The notes under the pieces were generated by a model, which worked only from the letters and a program-made list of their open reading frames with translations, did no database searches and was not told the DNA's origin. A stretch of DNA of 64,000 nucleotides from Chloroflexota bacterium (GTDB lineage: Bacteria > Chloroflexota > Anaerolineae > UBA7937 > B3-Chlor): NCBI GenBank assembly GCA_030603665.1, contig JAUVXJ010000006.1, positions 62,001-126,000 on the forward strand, read 5' to 3'. The position numbers and the translations under genes are program-made. This document shows, piece by piece, positions 16,793-24,526 of this stretch. Numbering within the stretch: position 1 is the stretch's first letter; the number at the start of each line of letters is the position of its first letter.

Positions 16793-17500
16793 CTACGAGG
16801 CCCTCGACAGACTGTAGACCTTCCATCCCAGGACGAAATAGAAGATGAGGCATGCGAAATAGCTGCCCGCGCCGATCATAGAGGAGGGATCGACCATTTG
16901 GAGGACTGCCGCTACGAGACCAACCACCCCGAGCAGCACGCTCACCCCGCCAAAGCCCTTGCCAAAGGCCGGGGCCCCGAGCATGGCCACTCCGAGGGCA
17001 ATGAGACCTGTCGGCACGACAAAGAACCCTACGTAGAGCATCGCATCGAATACGCCCAACGTCGCCTGCCACAAGAGGGCGAGTGTCGCCTGCTCCCCGG
17101 GGGTCGCCCCAGGAGCGTGATAGAGGTCGGAGAGCGGAGCGTGAGCGACATGCGGGAGAGTTCCGGCCATGAGCACGGCGAGACCCAGAATGGCCAGGAC
17201 GCTCCCGAAGAGGGCGGGCGCGAGGCTCGTCCTCCGGAGAGCCCGATACAAGGCAAGGAAGAGGGTGACCTCCAAGATGAGAGCCACCAGGTATATGCCA
17301 TTCTCTACTATGCGGGCCGCTCTGATGTCGGGGAACCTCGTGACAAACCCCGCGAGGTCGACAGGATCCTCCATTCCCACGGGACCCGCGAGTATTACGA
17401 CCCAGGTGAGAATGAGGAGGATGCCACCCAGCATACCGGCCAGACCACCCCATCGCAGAACGCCTTTCTCCTCCTCCATCTTCTGCAAATCATTCATCAT
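16793..17500 (-). CDS. DUF4386-like integral membrane protein
   Basis: 235 residues, ATGATG start with AAAGGAGATAA upstream. Six hydrophobic segments (about 17-40, 65-85, 95-115, 145-170, 178-200, 208-230). General layout and the DxxGFVTRFPDIRAARIVENG region resemble DUF4386 proteins, but it is not a close relative of 2974-3666 and is far GC-richer than the MDR genes. Function unknown. It lies between MDR paralogues 8 and 9, downstream of a decayed small gene. Confidence 0.65.
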   Translation of the reverse strand: MMNDLQKMEEEKGVLRWGGLAGMLGGILLILTWVVILAGPVGMEDPVDLAGFVTRFPDIRAARIVENGIYLVALILEVTLFLALYRALRRTSLAPALFGSVLAILGLAVLMAGTLPHVAHAPLSDLYHAPGATPGEQATLALLWQATLGVFDAMLYVGFFVVPTGLIALGVAMLGAPAFGKGFGGVSVLLGVVGLVAAVLQMVDPSSMIGAGSYFACLIFYFVLGWKVYSLSRAS

Positions 17501-17634
17501 TTATCTCCTTTGTTTTCGACATCTTTGATGAGTTTCATTGAATTGGACTTGACAAGACTGTGGTCGCCATCCTGTTCCTAAGAGCTGAAATGGGCTAGAA
17601 ATGCTCTATAGGCAAACCTCCTTCTTAAATATCG

Positions 17635-17880
17635 CTATCGTGCCTCAATTTGCTGTTTGACATCTGACGCATCTGCCTGGCCGGGTTGAACGCGATTGAT
17701 CGAAAGCAATGGCATTCCGAAACCACGCACTCTTCTTAGCAATCCATACAACGCGGCCTGATCGACCGCCGGGCCGGTCAAAAGCGTACCGCCGTCCTCT
17801 TCCAGCGTGATGGTCAGGCCCCAAAACCAGTCTGTTCATTGACGACCCAGATGGCCCTTGAGCCTGACTTGATAGATCAT
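17635..17880 (-). pseudogene. Small conserved protein interrupted by an in-frame TGA
   Basis: The frame from the ATG at 17880 reads MIYQVRLKGHLGRQ, then TGA (17836-17838), then TDWFWGLTITLEEDGGTLLT and on to QQIEAR and TAG at 17635. The two halves fit one 81-residue protein. The stop sits where I recall a tryptophan (QWTDWF) in a short protein family common in Anaerolineae, so a single TGG-to-TGA change would explain it. Function of the family is unknown to me. Confidence 0.65.
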
Positions 17881-17960
17881 TGCGGGCCTCGGATCAGTTT
17901 CTGGGTTGAGTTTGTTTGACATTACCCTGTACCTGTTGTGGCCGGTCATAACAGCCTGTA

Positions 17961-18037
17961 ACCTATGCCACTTGCGCGCAACCCCGCGACTCTTGCACAA
18001 ATGGGTGGCGATGTGTCTGCGGTACGGGTTGTCATTT
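17961..18037 (-). repeat. 3'-flank element behind MDR gene 18032 (longest copy)
   Basis: Minus strand from the MDR stop: TGACAACCCGTACCGCAGAC, then ACATCGCCACCCATTTGTGC and a GTTGCGCGCAAGTGGCATAG end. Matching sequence follows the MDR genes at 22147 and, in part, 10811. This region holds no attC boxes. The rest of 17501-17960 contains the decayed gene at 17635-17880 and nothing else recognisable. Confidence 0.5.
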
Positions 18038-19039
18038 GCCATTATCCCCCACAGTAATTACTATCTTCCCCAGGTGGGGTTCCTCTGAAAGATACCGGAG
18101 AGCTTCAGGGACCTCACTTAACGGGTACCGTCTATCTATGACAGGCACCACTTTGCCGGCTTCAAAAAGCTCCCCCAATAGAGCCAAATCCTCCTTCCTG
18201 TTTGGTTTCCAAATCACGACACCCATCTTCTTGCTCCCGCTCCTTGAAACCAATGGTCCTAGAAACATGGCTTGGAAAATCCCAGCCGTGGAACCTCCGA
18301 CAAAGACACAGATTCCCCCGGGATTCAAAGCACGCCTGTAAGCGAGAATCGAACGACGTGCCACAACATCAACAATCAGGTCATAACGCTGCCCACTCTT
18401 GGTGAAGTCTTCTTGAGTGTAATCAATGACATGGTCTGCACCAATCGAGCGCAGCATGTCCAGTTTCATCGTGCTGTCCACGCCAGTCACTTCAGCCCCA
18501 AAGTGCTTGGCGATCTGCACCGCAAACGTACCCACACCACCACCCGCGCCATTGATCAGAACCTTTTGCCCTGACTGAAGCGGTCTCTTGTGCTCAGGCC
18601 TCACTCCCATAGGAGCCTCGCGAAGATTCTGCAGGGCGAGGACTGCCGCTTGAGGATAGGCCGCTGCTTCCTCCCATGTCATACTGGCCGGTTTCGGCCT
18701 TAATGCGTCTTCAGGAACACGTACATACTCAGCAAGAGCGCCCCAACCATACTCCGTCAAATCCCCCCATATCTCATCACCTGGCTGAAACTGCTTCACG
18801 CTTCTGCCAACCGCTTCAACCCGCCCGGCTATGTCAGTTCCGAGTATCTTGTACGTTGGTCGTAGAGGCGCCACCATGCGGACTATGAAGTCACCTCTCA
18901 GGGTTTCCAAGTCAGCTCCATTTAAGGATGACGCATGAACTCTTACCAGTACTTCCCCCTCCTTGGGGGTAGGTCTTTCTACCTCCTTGAGCTGAAGAAC
19001 ATCCGGTGGGCCGTATTTCGTGCATACAATCGCTTTCAT
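18032..19039 (-). CDS. MDR-family oxidoreductase (paralogue 9)
   Basis: 335 residues, ATG preceded by [24 protein letters not shown] subgroup: [60 protein letters not shown]. It has a 10-residue basic insertion just before the NADP loop (REAPMGVRPEHKRPLQSGQ) not found in the other copies. Stop TGA is followed by the conserved 3'-flank element rather than an attC box. It uses the short leader class and starts 48 bp after the stop of the MDR fragment at 19088. Confidence 0.9.
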   Translation of the reverse strand: MKAIVCTKYGPPDVLQLKEVERPTPKEGEVLVRVHASSLNGADLETLRGDFIVRMVAPLRPTYKILGTDIAGRVEAVGRSVKQFQPGDEIWGDLTEYGWGALAEYVRVPEDALRPKPASMTWEEAAAYPQAAVLALQNLREAPMGVRPEHKRPLQSGQKVLINGAGGGVGTFAVQIAKHFGAEVTGVDSTMKLDMLRSIGADHVIDYTQEDFTKSGQRYDLIVDVVARRSILAYRRALNPGGICVFVGGSTAGIFQAMFLGPLVSRSGSKKMGVVIWKPNRKEDLALLGELFEAGKVVPVIDRRYPLSEVPEALRYLSEEPHLGKIVITVGDNGK

Positions 19040-19087
19040 GAGTTTCCTCCGAGATTGCGCCCCATATCGGTTGGGTGCAGCGTTTCG

Positions 19088-19355
19088 CTAGGTTCTGCTG
19101 TTATGTTCCATAGTTATTAGGATCTTTCCTAGGTTGGGTTCTTCTTCAAGATACCGGAGAGCTTCAGGGACCTCACTCAACGGGTAACGTCTATGAATTA
19201 CAGGTACTACTTTGCTGGCTTCAAAAAGCTCTACCAAAAATGCCAAGTCTTCCTTATTGTTTGGTTTCCACGGCACTGCACCCATTTTCTTACTCCCGGT
19301 CATAGAAATCAATGGTGCCAATTTCACCGCACGCGGTCTCTTTGCTTGAATTCAT
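19088..19355 (-). pseudogene. MDR C-terminal remnant joined to a DUF4386 gene start
   Basis: Frame 19088-19327 encodes the last 79 residues of a paralogue (SKKMGAVPWKPNNKEDLAFL ... EHNSRT), ending TAG inside ACCTAGC. The 28 bp just upstream encode ATGAATTCAAGC and so on (MNSSKETA), the same start as the DUF4386 gene at 3666 (MNSDKKTA), including its GGGAAGGAAAA ribosome site. The two pieces are out of frame. It is evidence for recombination that joined the start of one gene to the end of another. Confidence 0.75.
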
Positions 19356-19377
19356 TTTTCCTTCCCTTTGACCCTGG

Positions 19378-20424
19378 CTACGCGCTGGCAACGAGAACCA
19401 CCTTGCCCGCGTATCCGCCGCGCTCAAGCAGCTCGTGAGCACGAACGGCCTCAAGCAATGGAATGCGCTCCGCCACCACCGGCTTGATCCTGCCCGCTGC
19501 CAGCGAATCGAAGAGCTCCGTCAGCGTTTCGCGGTACCAAGCGTTGTGCGTGAGAGGAAACTTTAGTATGTTCGGGTCTAACGGCACCCGCCTGCTGCCC
19601 GGAATGAGCTTAAGCAGAAAAGCCGCCAACCCGCTGAGTAGAATGGCCCCCATCCCCTTCTTGGATGTCGCGACATTGCCGAACATCACCAACCGTCCGC
19701 CTTTGCGCAGGGTTCGGTATGAACGCCAGAGTTGCCGTGCGCCGCCGATGGTGTCGAACACGGCATCCACCCCATCGCCGGTAAGAGTACGGATGCGCTC
19801 GACAAAGTCTTCAGTGCGGTAGTCGATCGGTGTGGCTCCGAGTGCGGACACGAGTTCGTGGTTGTACTTGGACGCCGTGCCGTACATCTCCAGCCCGGCC
19901 AGCTTGCCGAGCCCGAGCAGAGCGGTCCCTATGCCTCCCCCCGCACCGTGGACCAGGATGCGCTCGCCGCTCCGCACGCTGGCAGCCCGGTGCAGGTACA
20001 GGTGCGCGGTGAGGTAGTTCTCCACCATGCAGACGGCCTCGGCAGGATCCAGGCCCGAGGGGACGGGCACCAACTGGCTGGCGGGCCGGCATATGAACTC
20101 CGCGTAGCCACCGCCATCACCAAAGGTCCAGCCGGCAACCCTCTGCCCCGGCTCGACGGTTGACACTCCCTCGCCCAGCTTGTCCACTACACCAACGATG
20201 TCCCCGCCCGGTGTGAACGGCACGCGCGGAGTCCCGGGGACCGAAATCGAGCGGACCATGCGATCGAAGCCGGAGACTCCGGCGGCCACGACCTTCACCC
20301 GAACCTCGCCGGCCTGGGGTTCCGGGAGATCCTCTTCCACCACCTGCAACACGTCCGGCCCGCCATGCTGCGACACGACGACGCGATGATGTTTCACTGC
20401 ATTCGGTTCTTCTTTGGTAGTCAT
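19378..20424 (-). CDS. Quinone-oxidoreductase-like MDR, GC-rich subfamily (copy 2)
   Basis: 348 residues starting MTTKEEPNAVKHHRVVVSQH with AAGGAGAAGAAACG upstream. VHGAGGGIGTALLGLGKLAG loop; IDYRTEDFVERIRTLTGDG; FDTIGGARQLWRSYRTLRKG. It is close to 9644-10660 along its whole length, and the 3' flank (GACCCTG around the stop) is also similar, so the copies arose by duplication of a gene-plus-flank unit. The 10-residue N-terminal extension is unique to this copy. GC content is well above that of the flanking MDR paralogues. Confidence 0.9.
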   Translation of the reverse strand: MTTKEEPNAVKHHRVVVSQHGGPDVLQVVEEDLPEPQAGEVRVKVVAAGVSGFDRMVRSISVPGTPRVPFTPGGDIVGVVDKLGEGVSTVEPGQRVAGWTFGDGGGYAEFICRPASQLVPVPSGLDPAEAVCMVENYLTAHLYLHRAASVRSGERILVHGAGGGIGTALLGLGKLAGLEMYGTASKYNHELVSALGATPIDYRTEDFVERIRTLTGDGVDAVFDTIGGARQLWRSYRTLRKGGRLVMFGNVATSKKGMGAILLSGLAAFLLKLIPGSRRVPLDPNILKFPLTHNAWYRETLTELFDSLAAGRIKPVVAERIPLLEAVRAHELLERGGYAGKVVLVASA

Positions 20425-20565
20425 CGTTTCTTCTCCTTTTTGACTACTCCGAGATTGGTGAAATCTTACGCTTACAGGATAGCAGCCAGGTGGTATTAGT
20501 ATTATGCCCTGGTATGACCGCGAAAACGTTAGTTAGTGGGTTAACTCTATGGTTGTCACATCCAT

Positions 20566-21525
20566 TCACATAGTTATGACCACTTTTCCTTTGGCGTGTC
20601 CTTCTTCAAGATACCGGAGAGCTTCAGGGACCTCACTTAACGGGTAACGTCGATCTATTACAGGTACTACTTTGCCGGCTTCAAAAAGCTCGTCCAAAAA
20701 AACCAAATCTTCCTTCTTGTTTGGCTTCCACATCACCATACCTATCTTCTTACTCCCGATCATTGAGATAAATAGTCCTAGAAGCACATTTAGAAACACT
20801 CGAGCCATGGGACCTCCGACCATGACACAAATTCCCTTGGGACTCAAGGCACGCTTATAATCGAAAATCGAACGATATGCCACAACATCAACAACCAGGT
20901 CATAACGCTGCCCACTTTTGGTGAAATCTTCTTCAGTGTAATCAATGACATGATCTGCACCAATCGAGCGCAGCATGTCCAGTTTCCCCGTGCTGTCCAC
21001 GCCAGTCACTTCAGCCCCAAAGTACTTGGCGATCTGCACCGCAAACGTACCTACACCGCCCCCCGCACCATTGATCAAAACCTTCTGTCCTGGCTGAATC
21101 TGTCTCTTATCGCGAAGACCCTGCAGGGCGAGGACTCCCGCTTGAGGATAGGTCGCTGCTTCTTCGAATGTCATACTGGCCGGTTTCGGCGCCAATTCCT
21201 TTTCAGGAACAGATACAGACTCGGCAAAAGCGCCGCAACCACACACGAATAGGTCCCCCCATACCTCATCACCTGGTTGAAACTGCTTTACGTTTCTGCC
21301 AACCGCCTCAACCCGCCCCGCTATGTCAGATCCGAGTATCTTGCTTTTTGGTTTTTGTTTCAGAGACCCCCCGTACGTCACTCTCAGTGTTTCCAAGTCA
21401 GCCGCATTTAAGGATGCCGCATGAACTTCTACCAGTACTTCATTGTCCTTGGGAGTAGGTTTTGCTACCTCTTTGAGCTGAAGAACATCCGGTGGTCCGT
21501 ATTTTGTGCAAACGATCGCTTTCAC
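20566..21525 (-). CDS. MDR-family oxidoreductase (paralogue 10)
   Basis: Start assigned to the GTG at 21525 (319 residues, [17 protein letters not shown]) because CGGAGGAATACCT precedes it; the upstream in-frame extension is unlike any paralogue. INGAGGGVGTFAVQIAKYFG loop, [40 protein letters not shown]. Closest to 18032 and 15633. It ends KVVITM without the EHN(N/S) tail of most copies, and no attC box is present at its stop. The 140 bp to the right hold a GCTCGCGAGC palindrome and no attC. Confidence 0.88.
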   Translation of the reverse strand: MKAIVCTKYGPPDVLQLKEVAKPTPKDNEVLVEVHAASLNAADLETLRVTYGGSLKQKPKSKILGSDIAGRVEAVGRNVKQFQPGDEVWGDLFVCGCGAFAESVSVPEKELAPKPASMTFEEAATYPQAGVLALQGLRDKRQIQPGQKVLINGAGGGVGTFAVQIAKYFGAEVTGVDSTGKLDMLRSIGADHVIDYTEEDFTKSGQRYDLVVDVVAYRSIFDYKRALSPKGICVMVGGPMARVFLNVLLGLFISMIGSKKIGMVMWKPNKKEDLVFLDELFEAGKVVPVIDRRYPLSEVPEALRYLEEGHAKGKVVITM

Positions 21526-21642
21526 AGGTATTCCTCCGAGTTCGCTTCGCTCGCGAGCGATGGAGATATCTCCCGAAGTCGCCCTATCCAAGCAGTGACT
21601 TTGACTCTTTACACTGTACTTCGCAGCTCATGAGACTCAATC

Positions 21643-22011
21643 TCAGGCTACCCACTTCCATGCATACCAGACAGTCAGCACATTGAACACAAGTCCTACA
21701 ATGATTAAGAACTTGTCATACGCGGAAGGGTATGTTGGCAACCCAAAGAGATTAAAAAGAAAGAGGATAGTGGCTGCGACGATGCTTACCCAGCGAATCG
21801 CGGGATACTTCAACGTCAGGGTCAGCACAACCATAACGATCGGAATCAACATGAAAACTGCGAGTCCCAACCACACTACCTGACTTGGTTGCGTACCCAT
21901 GATCTCTCCCGGTTTGAAGTCACCAGCGAATATTCGCAGCACATCCCCCAGAAGATAGACCAACATCAAGACTACCCACATTCCTGAAAGCACTATCCTC
22001 GTATCAACCAT
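21643..22011 (-). CDS. Four-helix membrane protein (DUF6326-like)
   Basis: 122 residues with four hydrophobic segments (8-28, 47-68, 72-92, 97-118). The start MVDTRIVLSGMWVVLMLVYL followed by a short GDVLRIFAGDFKPGE loop resembles the DUF6326 family, though I cannot confirm it. AAGGGAGGAGATTGAATC precedes the ATG. Cargo between MDR paralogues 10 and 11. Function unknown. Confidence 0.65.
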   Translation of the reverse strand: MVDTRIVLSGMWVVLMLVYLLGDVLRIFAGDFKPGEIMGTQPSQVVWLGLAVFMLIPIVMVVLTLTLKYPAIRWVSIVAATILFLFNLFGLPTYPSAYDKFLIIVGLVFNVLTVWYAWKWVA

Positions 22012-22083
22012 GATTCAATCTCCTCCCTTATGAATGAGAATAGACACTGTTACGTATCGGCTACTTCAACTTGTATCACTCGT

Positions 22084-22154
22084 GCCGTGCGCGCAACCGT
22101 GCGACTCCCACACTAATAGGTGGCGATGCTTCTGCAATAGGGGTTCTCATTTGG
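22084..22154 (-). repeat. 3'-flank element behind MDR gene 22147
   Basis: Minus strand AAATGAGAACCCCTATTGCAGAAGCATCGCC, then GTCGCACGGTTGCGCGCACG: the same succession of blocks as at 17961-18037, more diverged. Confidence 0.5.
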
Positions 22155-23121
22155 TGTTATGCTCCACAGTGATGACTACTTTGCCTTGGGCGTGTCCTTC
22201 TCCGTAATACCGGAAAGCTTCAGGGACCTCGCTCAACGGGTAACGTCTGTCTATTACAGACTTCACTTTGCCTGCTTCAATAAGCTCCTTCATGAAGACT
22301 AGATCCTTCTGGTTTACGCTGTGGGACAATTGAACCACCTTCTTACTCCCGGTCATTGAAATCAATGGACCTCGGAACAGAGCACTCGCGGAAAATGCGC
22401 ATGCAACATAAACCCCCTTGGGACTTAAAACACGCACATAATCTGAGACCGAGCGATTGGCCACAATGTCAAAAATCAGGTCATAACGCTGCTCACTTTG
22501 GGTGAAATCCTCTTGAGTGTAATCAATGACCTGGTCCGCACCAATCGATCGCACTAAGTCGACATTCCGCGTGCTGCACACGCCAGCCACTTTAGCCCCG
22601 AACGATTTGGCGATCTGCACTGCAAACGTACCGTTACCCCCAGACGCACCATTAATCAAAATCCTCTGCCCTGGCTGAATCTGTCCTTTGTCGCGAAGGC
22701 CCTGCAAGGCGGTGACTGCCGCTTGAGGTACAGCCGCTGCTTCCTCCCATGTCATATTGGCCGGTTTCGGGGCCAATGCATATTCAGGAGCAGATACATA
22801 TTCGGCAAAAGCTCCAAAACCATCGTCGCCCAGGTCCCCGAATACCTCATCACCTGGCTGAAACTGCTTTACGTTTCTGCCAACCGATTCAACCCGCCCC
22901 GCCACGTCACCTCCGGGTATCTTGTGTTTTGGGTTTAGAAGCCCTCCGCCCGCTAGGCGCACCAAGAACGGTTTGCCTCTCACGAGAGCCAGGTTAGCCC
23001 AGACTATCGATGCTGCGTGTATTCTTATCAGTACTTCGTTGTCTTTGGGAGTAGGTTCTTCTACCTCTTTGAGCTGAAGAACATCCGGTGGTCCGTATTC
23101 TGTGTATACAATCCCTTTCAT
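22147..23121 (-). CDS. MDR-family oxidoreductase (paralogue 11, hybrid)
   Basis: 324 residues, TTTGGAGGAAACCC before the ATG and a conserved 75-bp leader. It mixes subgroup features: outer regions follow the 18032/20566 group (PASxxWANLALVRG region, YDLIFDIVANRS, SEVPEAFRYYGEGHAQGK), while after the NADP loop it has [20 protein letters not shown], like the VCST group. The loop itself reads GASGGNGTFAVQ; the usual V/I/M between the last two glycines is N, which may affect cofactor binding. It is the first MDR on the right side of the array. Confidence 0.9.
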   Translation of the reverse strand: MKGIVYTEYGPPDVLQLKEVEEPTPKDNEVLIRIHAASIVWANLALVRGKPFLVRLAGGGLLNPKHKIPGGDVAGRVESVGRNVKQFQPGDEVFGDLGDDGFGAFAEYVSAPEYALAPKPANMTWEEAAAVPQAAVTALQGLRDKGQIQPGQRILINGASGGNGTFAVQIAKSFGAKVAGVCSTRNVDLVRSIGADQVIDYTQEDFTQSEQRYDLIFDIVANRSVSDYVRVLSPKGVYVACAFSASALFRGPLISMTGSKKVVQLSHSVNQKDLVFMKELIEAGKVKSVIDRRYPLSEVPEAFRYYGEGHAQGKVVITVEHNTK

Positions 23122-23196
23122 GGGTTTCCTCCAAATTCACCCTGATCCGGTCATCTTACGTGTAGTTCACCACCACCTAACCAGTAAGTCTGCAGA
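23122..23196 (-). repeat. Conserved 75-bp cassette leader
   Basis: Minus strand GGTGGTGGTGAACTACACG, then TAAGATGACCGGATCAGG, between a GCTAGGT box (23197-23203) and the ATG at 23121. TAAGAT is a possible -10 element here, with no convincing -35. Confidence 0.7.
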
Positions 23197-23240
23197 ACCT
23201 AGCGGCCCGCGCTGAGCGGCGCCTCTATCTCCCCGCTCTA
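23197..23240 (-). other. Short degenerate attC-like site
   Basis: Minus strand: AGCGGGGAGATAGAGGCGCCGCT stem region right after the stop at 23238, then GCGCGGGCC and GCTAGGT (23197-23203), one mismatch from GTTAGGT. The first box is not visible and the site is unusually short, so it is probably worn down. Confidence 0.4.
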
Positions 23241-23879
23241 GGGTGCGTCGTCAACCCAGGTGATCTCAGCCTCCGGTAGGTTCTTCGCCCGCCACATAAG
23301 GCACCGCTCTCCCAGTGCGCGAGCATGCTCGTAGTAATCGGGCTCTTGGCGGCGCTCGCCTTCATAGCGTACGTACGGCTCAAGCTTCGTCCACGCCTTT
23401 GATATCATCGGATTCATCCAGGGCATGACCATCTCTTCGGGAATCCAACCCGACTGTGTTAGGAACGCGACGCGGTCCAGCGAGTTGAGAACACGCTTGA
23501 CATTGTCGCGCCCCTCAGGTGTAAGTGATGGAATGCCGCGTTCGGGATCTGGGGGCAAGTGCGCGTAGATCCACCGGCGGGCTTCGACGTTTTCCGGAGA
23601 ATTCAGTTCAGCGAAAAGCCTATCTGCGATCTCGATATGTCGACTATTGGCAAGCTCGCCCAACTCACGGTATGCCACGAATCCGGCTCCGAATACGGCC
23701 GCTGCGGCGACCGCAGTCGACACGGCCGCCATCATGTCCCAGAGATTCGATGAAATGCCTAAGGCCAGCAACAAGAGCCACGCACCGACGATGGCACCAA
23801 AGAGCACAATGAGTCCAACTATGGTGACAGCGAGCATCATGAGCAACACCGGCACTCTTGGCCAGTCTACTTTGGGCAC
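23238..23879 (-). CDS. Membrane-anchored DUF4760-like protein
   Basis: 213 residues. Two N-terminal hydrophobic segments (about 10-40 and 45-68) are followed by a soluble helical domain: YRELGELANSRHIEIADRLF, SPENVEARRWIYAHLPP, NVKRVLNSLDRVAFLTQSGW, ISKAWTKLEPYVRYE. That order fits the DUF4760-type proteins that carry a soluble helical domain after an N-terminal membrane anchor. The role is unknown. It is GC-richer than the MDR genes and ends in a degenerate attC-like site, so it may be the outermost cassette with a readable boundary. Confidence 0.7.
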   Translation of the reverse strand: MPKVDWPRVPVLLMMLAVTIVGLIVLFGAIVGAWLLLLALGISSNLWDMMAAVSTAVAAAAVFGAGFVAYRELGELANSRHIEIADRLFAELNSPENVEARRWIYAHLPPDPERGIPSLTPEGRDNVKRVLNSLDRVAFLTQSGWIPEEMVMPWMNPMISKAWTKLEPYVRYEGERRQEPDYYEHARALGERCLMWRAKNLPEAEITWVDDAP

Positions 23880-24526
23880 TCTGACTCCTCCTATAGAGCT
23901 CGCCCTACTCTCCCGATCCCGCAGGATGCACAGCGATGTGCTGACAGATCTGCAGCCACGGTCGGCGCACCGCGATCCGGAAGGAGAGGTAGCGAACTCT
24001 AGATTGATGCAATTCCAATAGCCACCCGCCTAGGTTCCCGTCCCCACATGCTATCAGAAACTAGATACTGTCAGATTGTCGAAACGGAACAGTGCGTGCT
24101 CGGGTTGCCACTACTTGCCGAGCAACAGTCTCATGTAGCCCGACGACCGGAGAACGACCTCAACTTCGCCTCTTGCCACTCTCACTCCGGAACCATCTCA
24201 GAAGTGAACAGCCGCTCGGCTTCACCAAAACGAGTCACAATCTCTGAAACGCGGCTCGCGAAGTTCATTCGTAAAGAGCATTGTAGCACGGTACACAGCA
24301 GTTGGCAATGGCGGACGGGGGGCGGGCTAGCTGGTGGGCCGCTTCTGGTCCAGGAGGAGGAGCAGGGCGAGGGAGGCAGGCTCGTTGTCTGAATCAAGCT
24401 GCAGTACCGCGTTGAGGCAGCGGCGCTCGTGGACACTCGTGAACGGCGCGTCCCTCTAGACCCGCGTCCAGCAGGCCCTCTATTGCCCCGGTGAGTCGCA
24501 ATGCCTATCCCTCAACTAGAGAGCTA
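23880..24526. other. Gene-poor spacer, right flank of the dense array
   Basis: About 650 bp with no convincing gene on either strand. It contains one copy of a 41-bp repeat (24386-24426) and a short minus-strand remnant ending RLFTSEMVPE at about 24182. No integrase remnant was recognised here, although this is where an attI/intI end could be expected from the array orientation. Confidence 0.5.
24386..24426 (-). repeat. 41-bp direct repeat, copy A
   Basis: TGTCTGAATCAAGCTGCAGT and the following bases to GCGCT match 30508-30548 with two differences. On the minus strand both encode (R/A)APLPxRGTAA and a TGA stop, so this is probably the end of a lost copy of the small ORF at 30516. Confidence 0.6.

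Noticed and set aside
745..23121. The regular spacing of repeated sequences as a CRISPR array
   Set aside because: Repeat units are whole genes of about 1 kb with 70-130 bp palindromic ends, not 25-40 bp repeats with short spacers, and no cas gene is present.
23880..24526. An integron integrase or attI site at the right end of the array
   Set aside because: No reading frame with tyrosine-recombinase boxes was found on either strand; only short remnants and a 41-bp repeat are seen.
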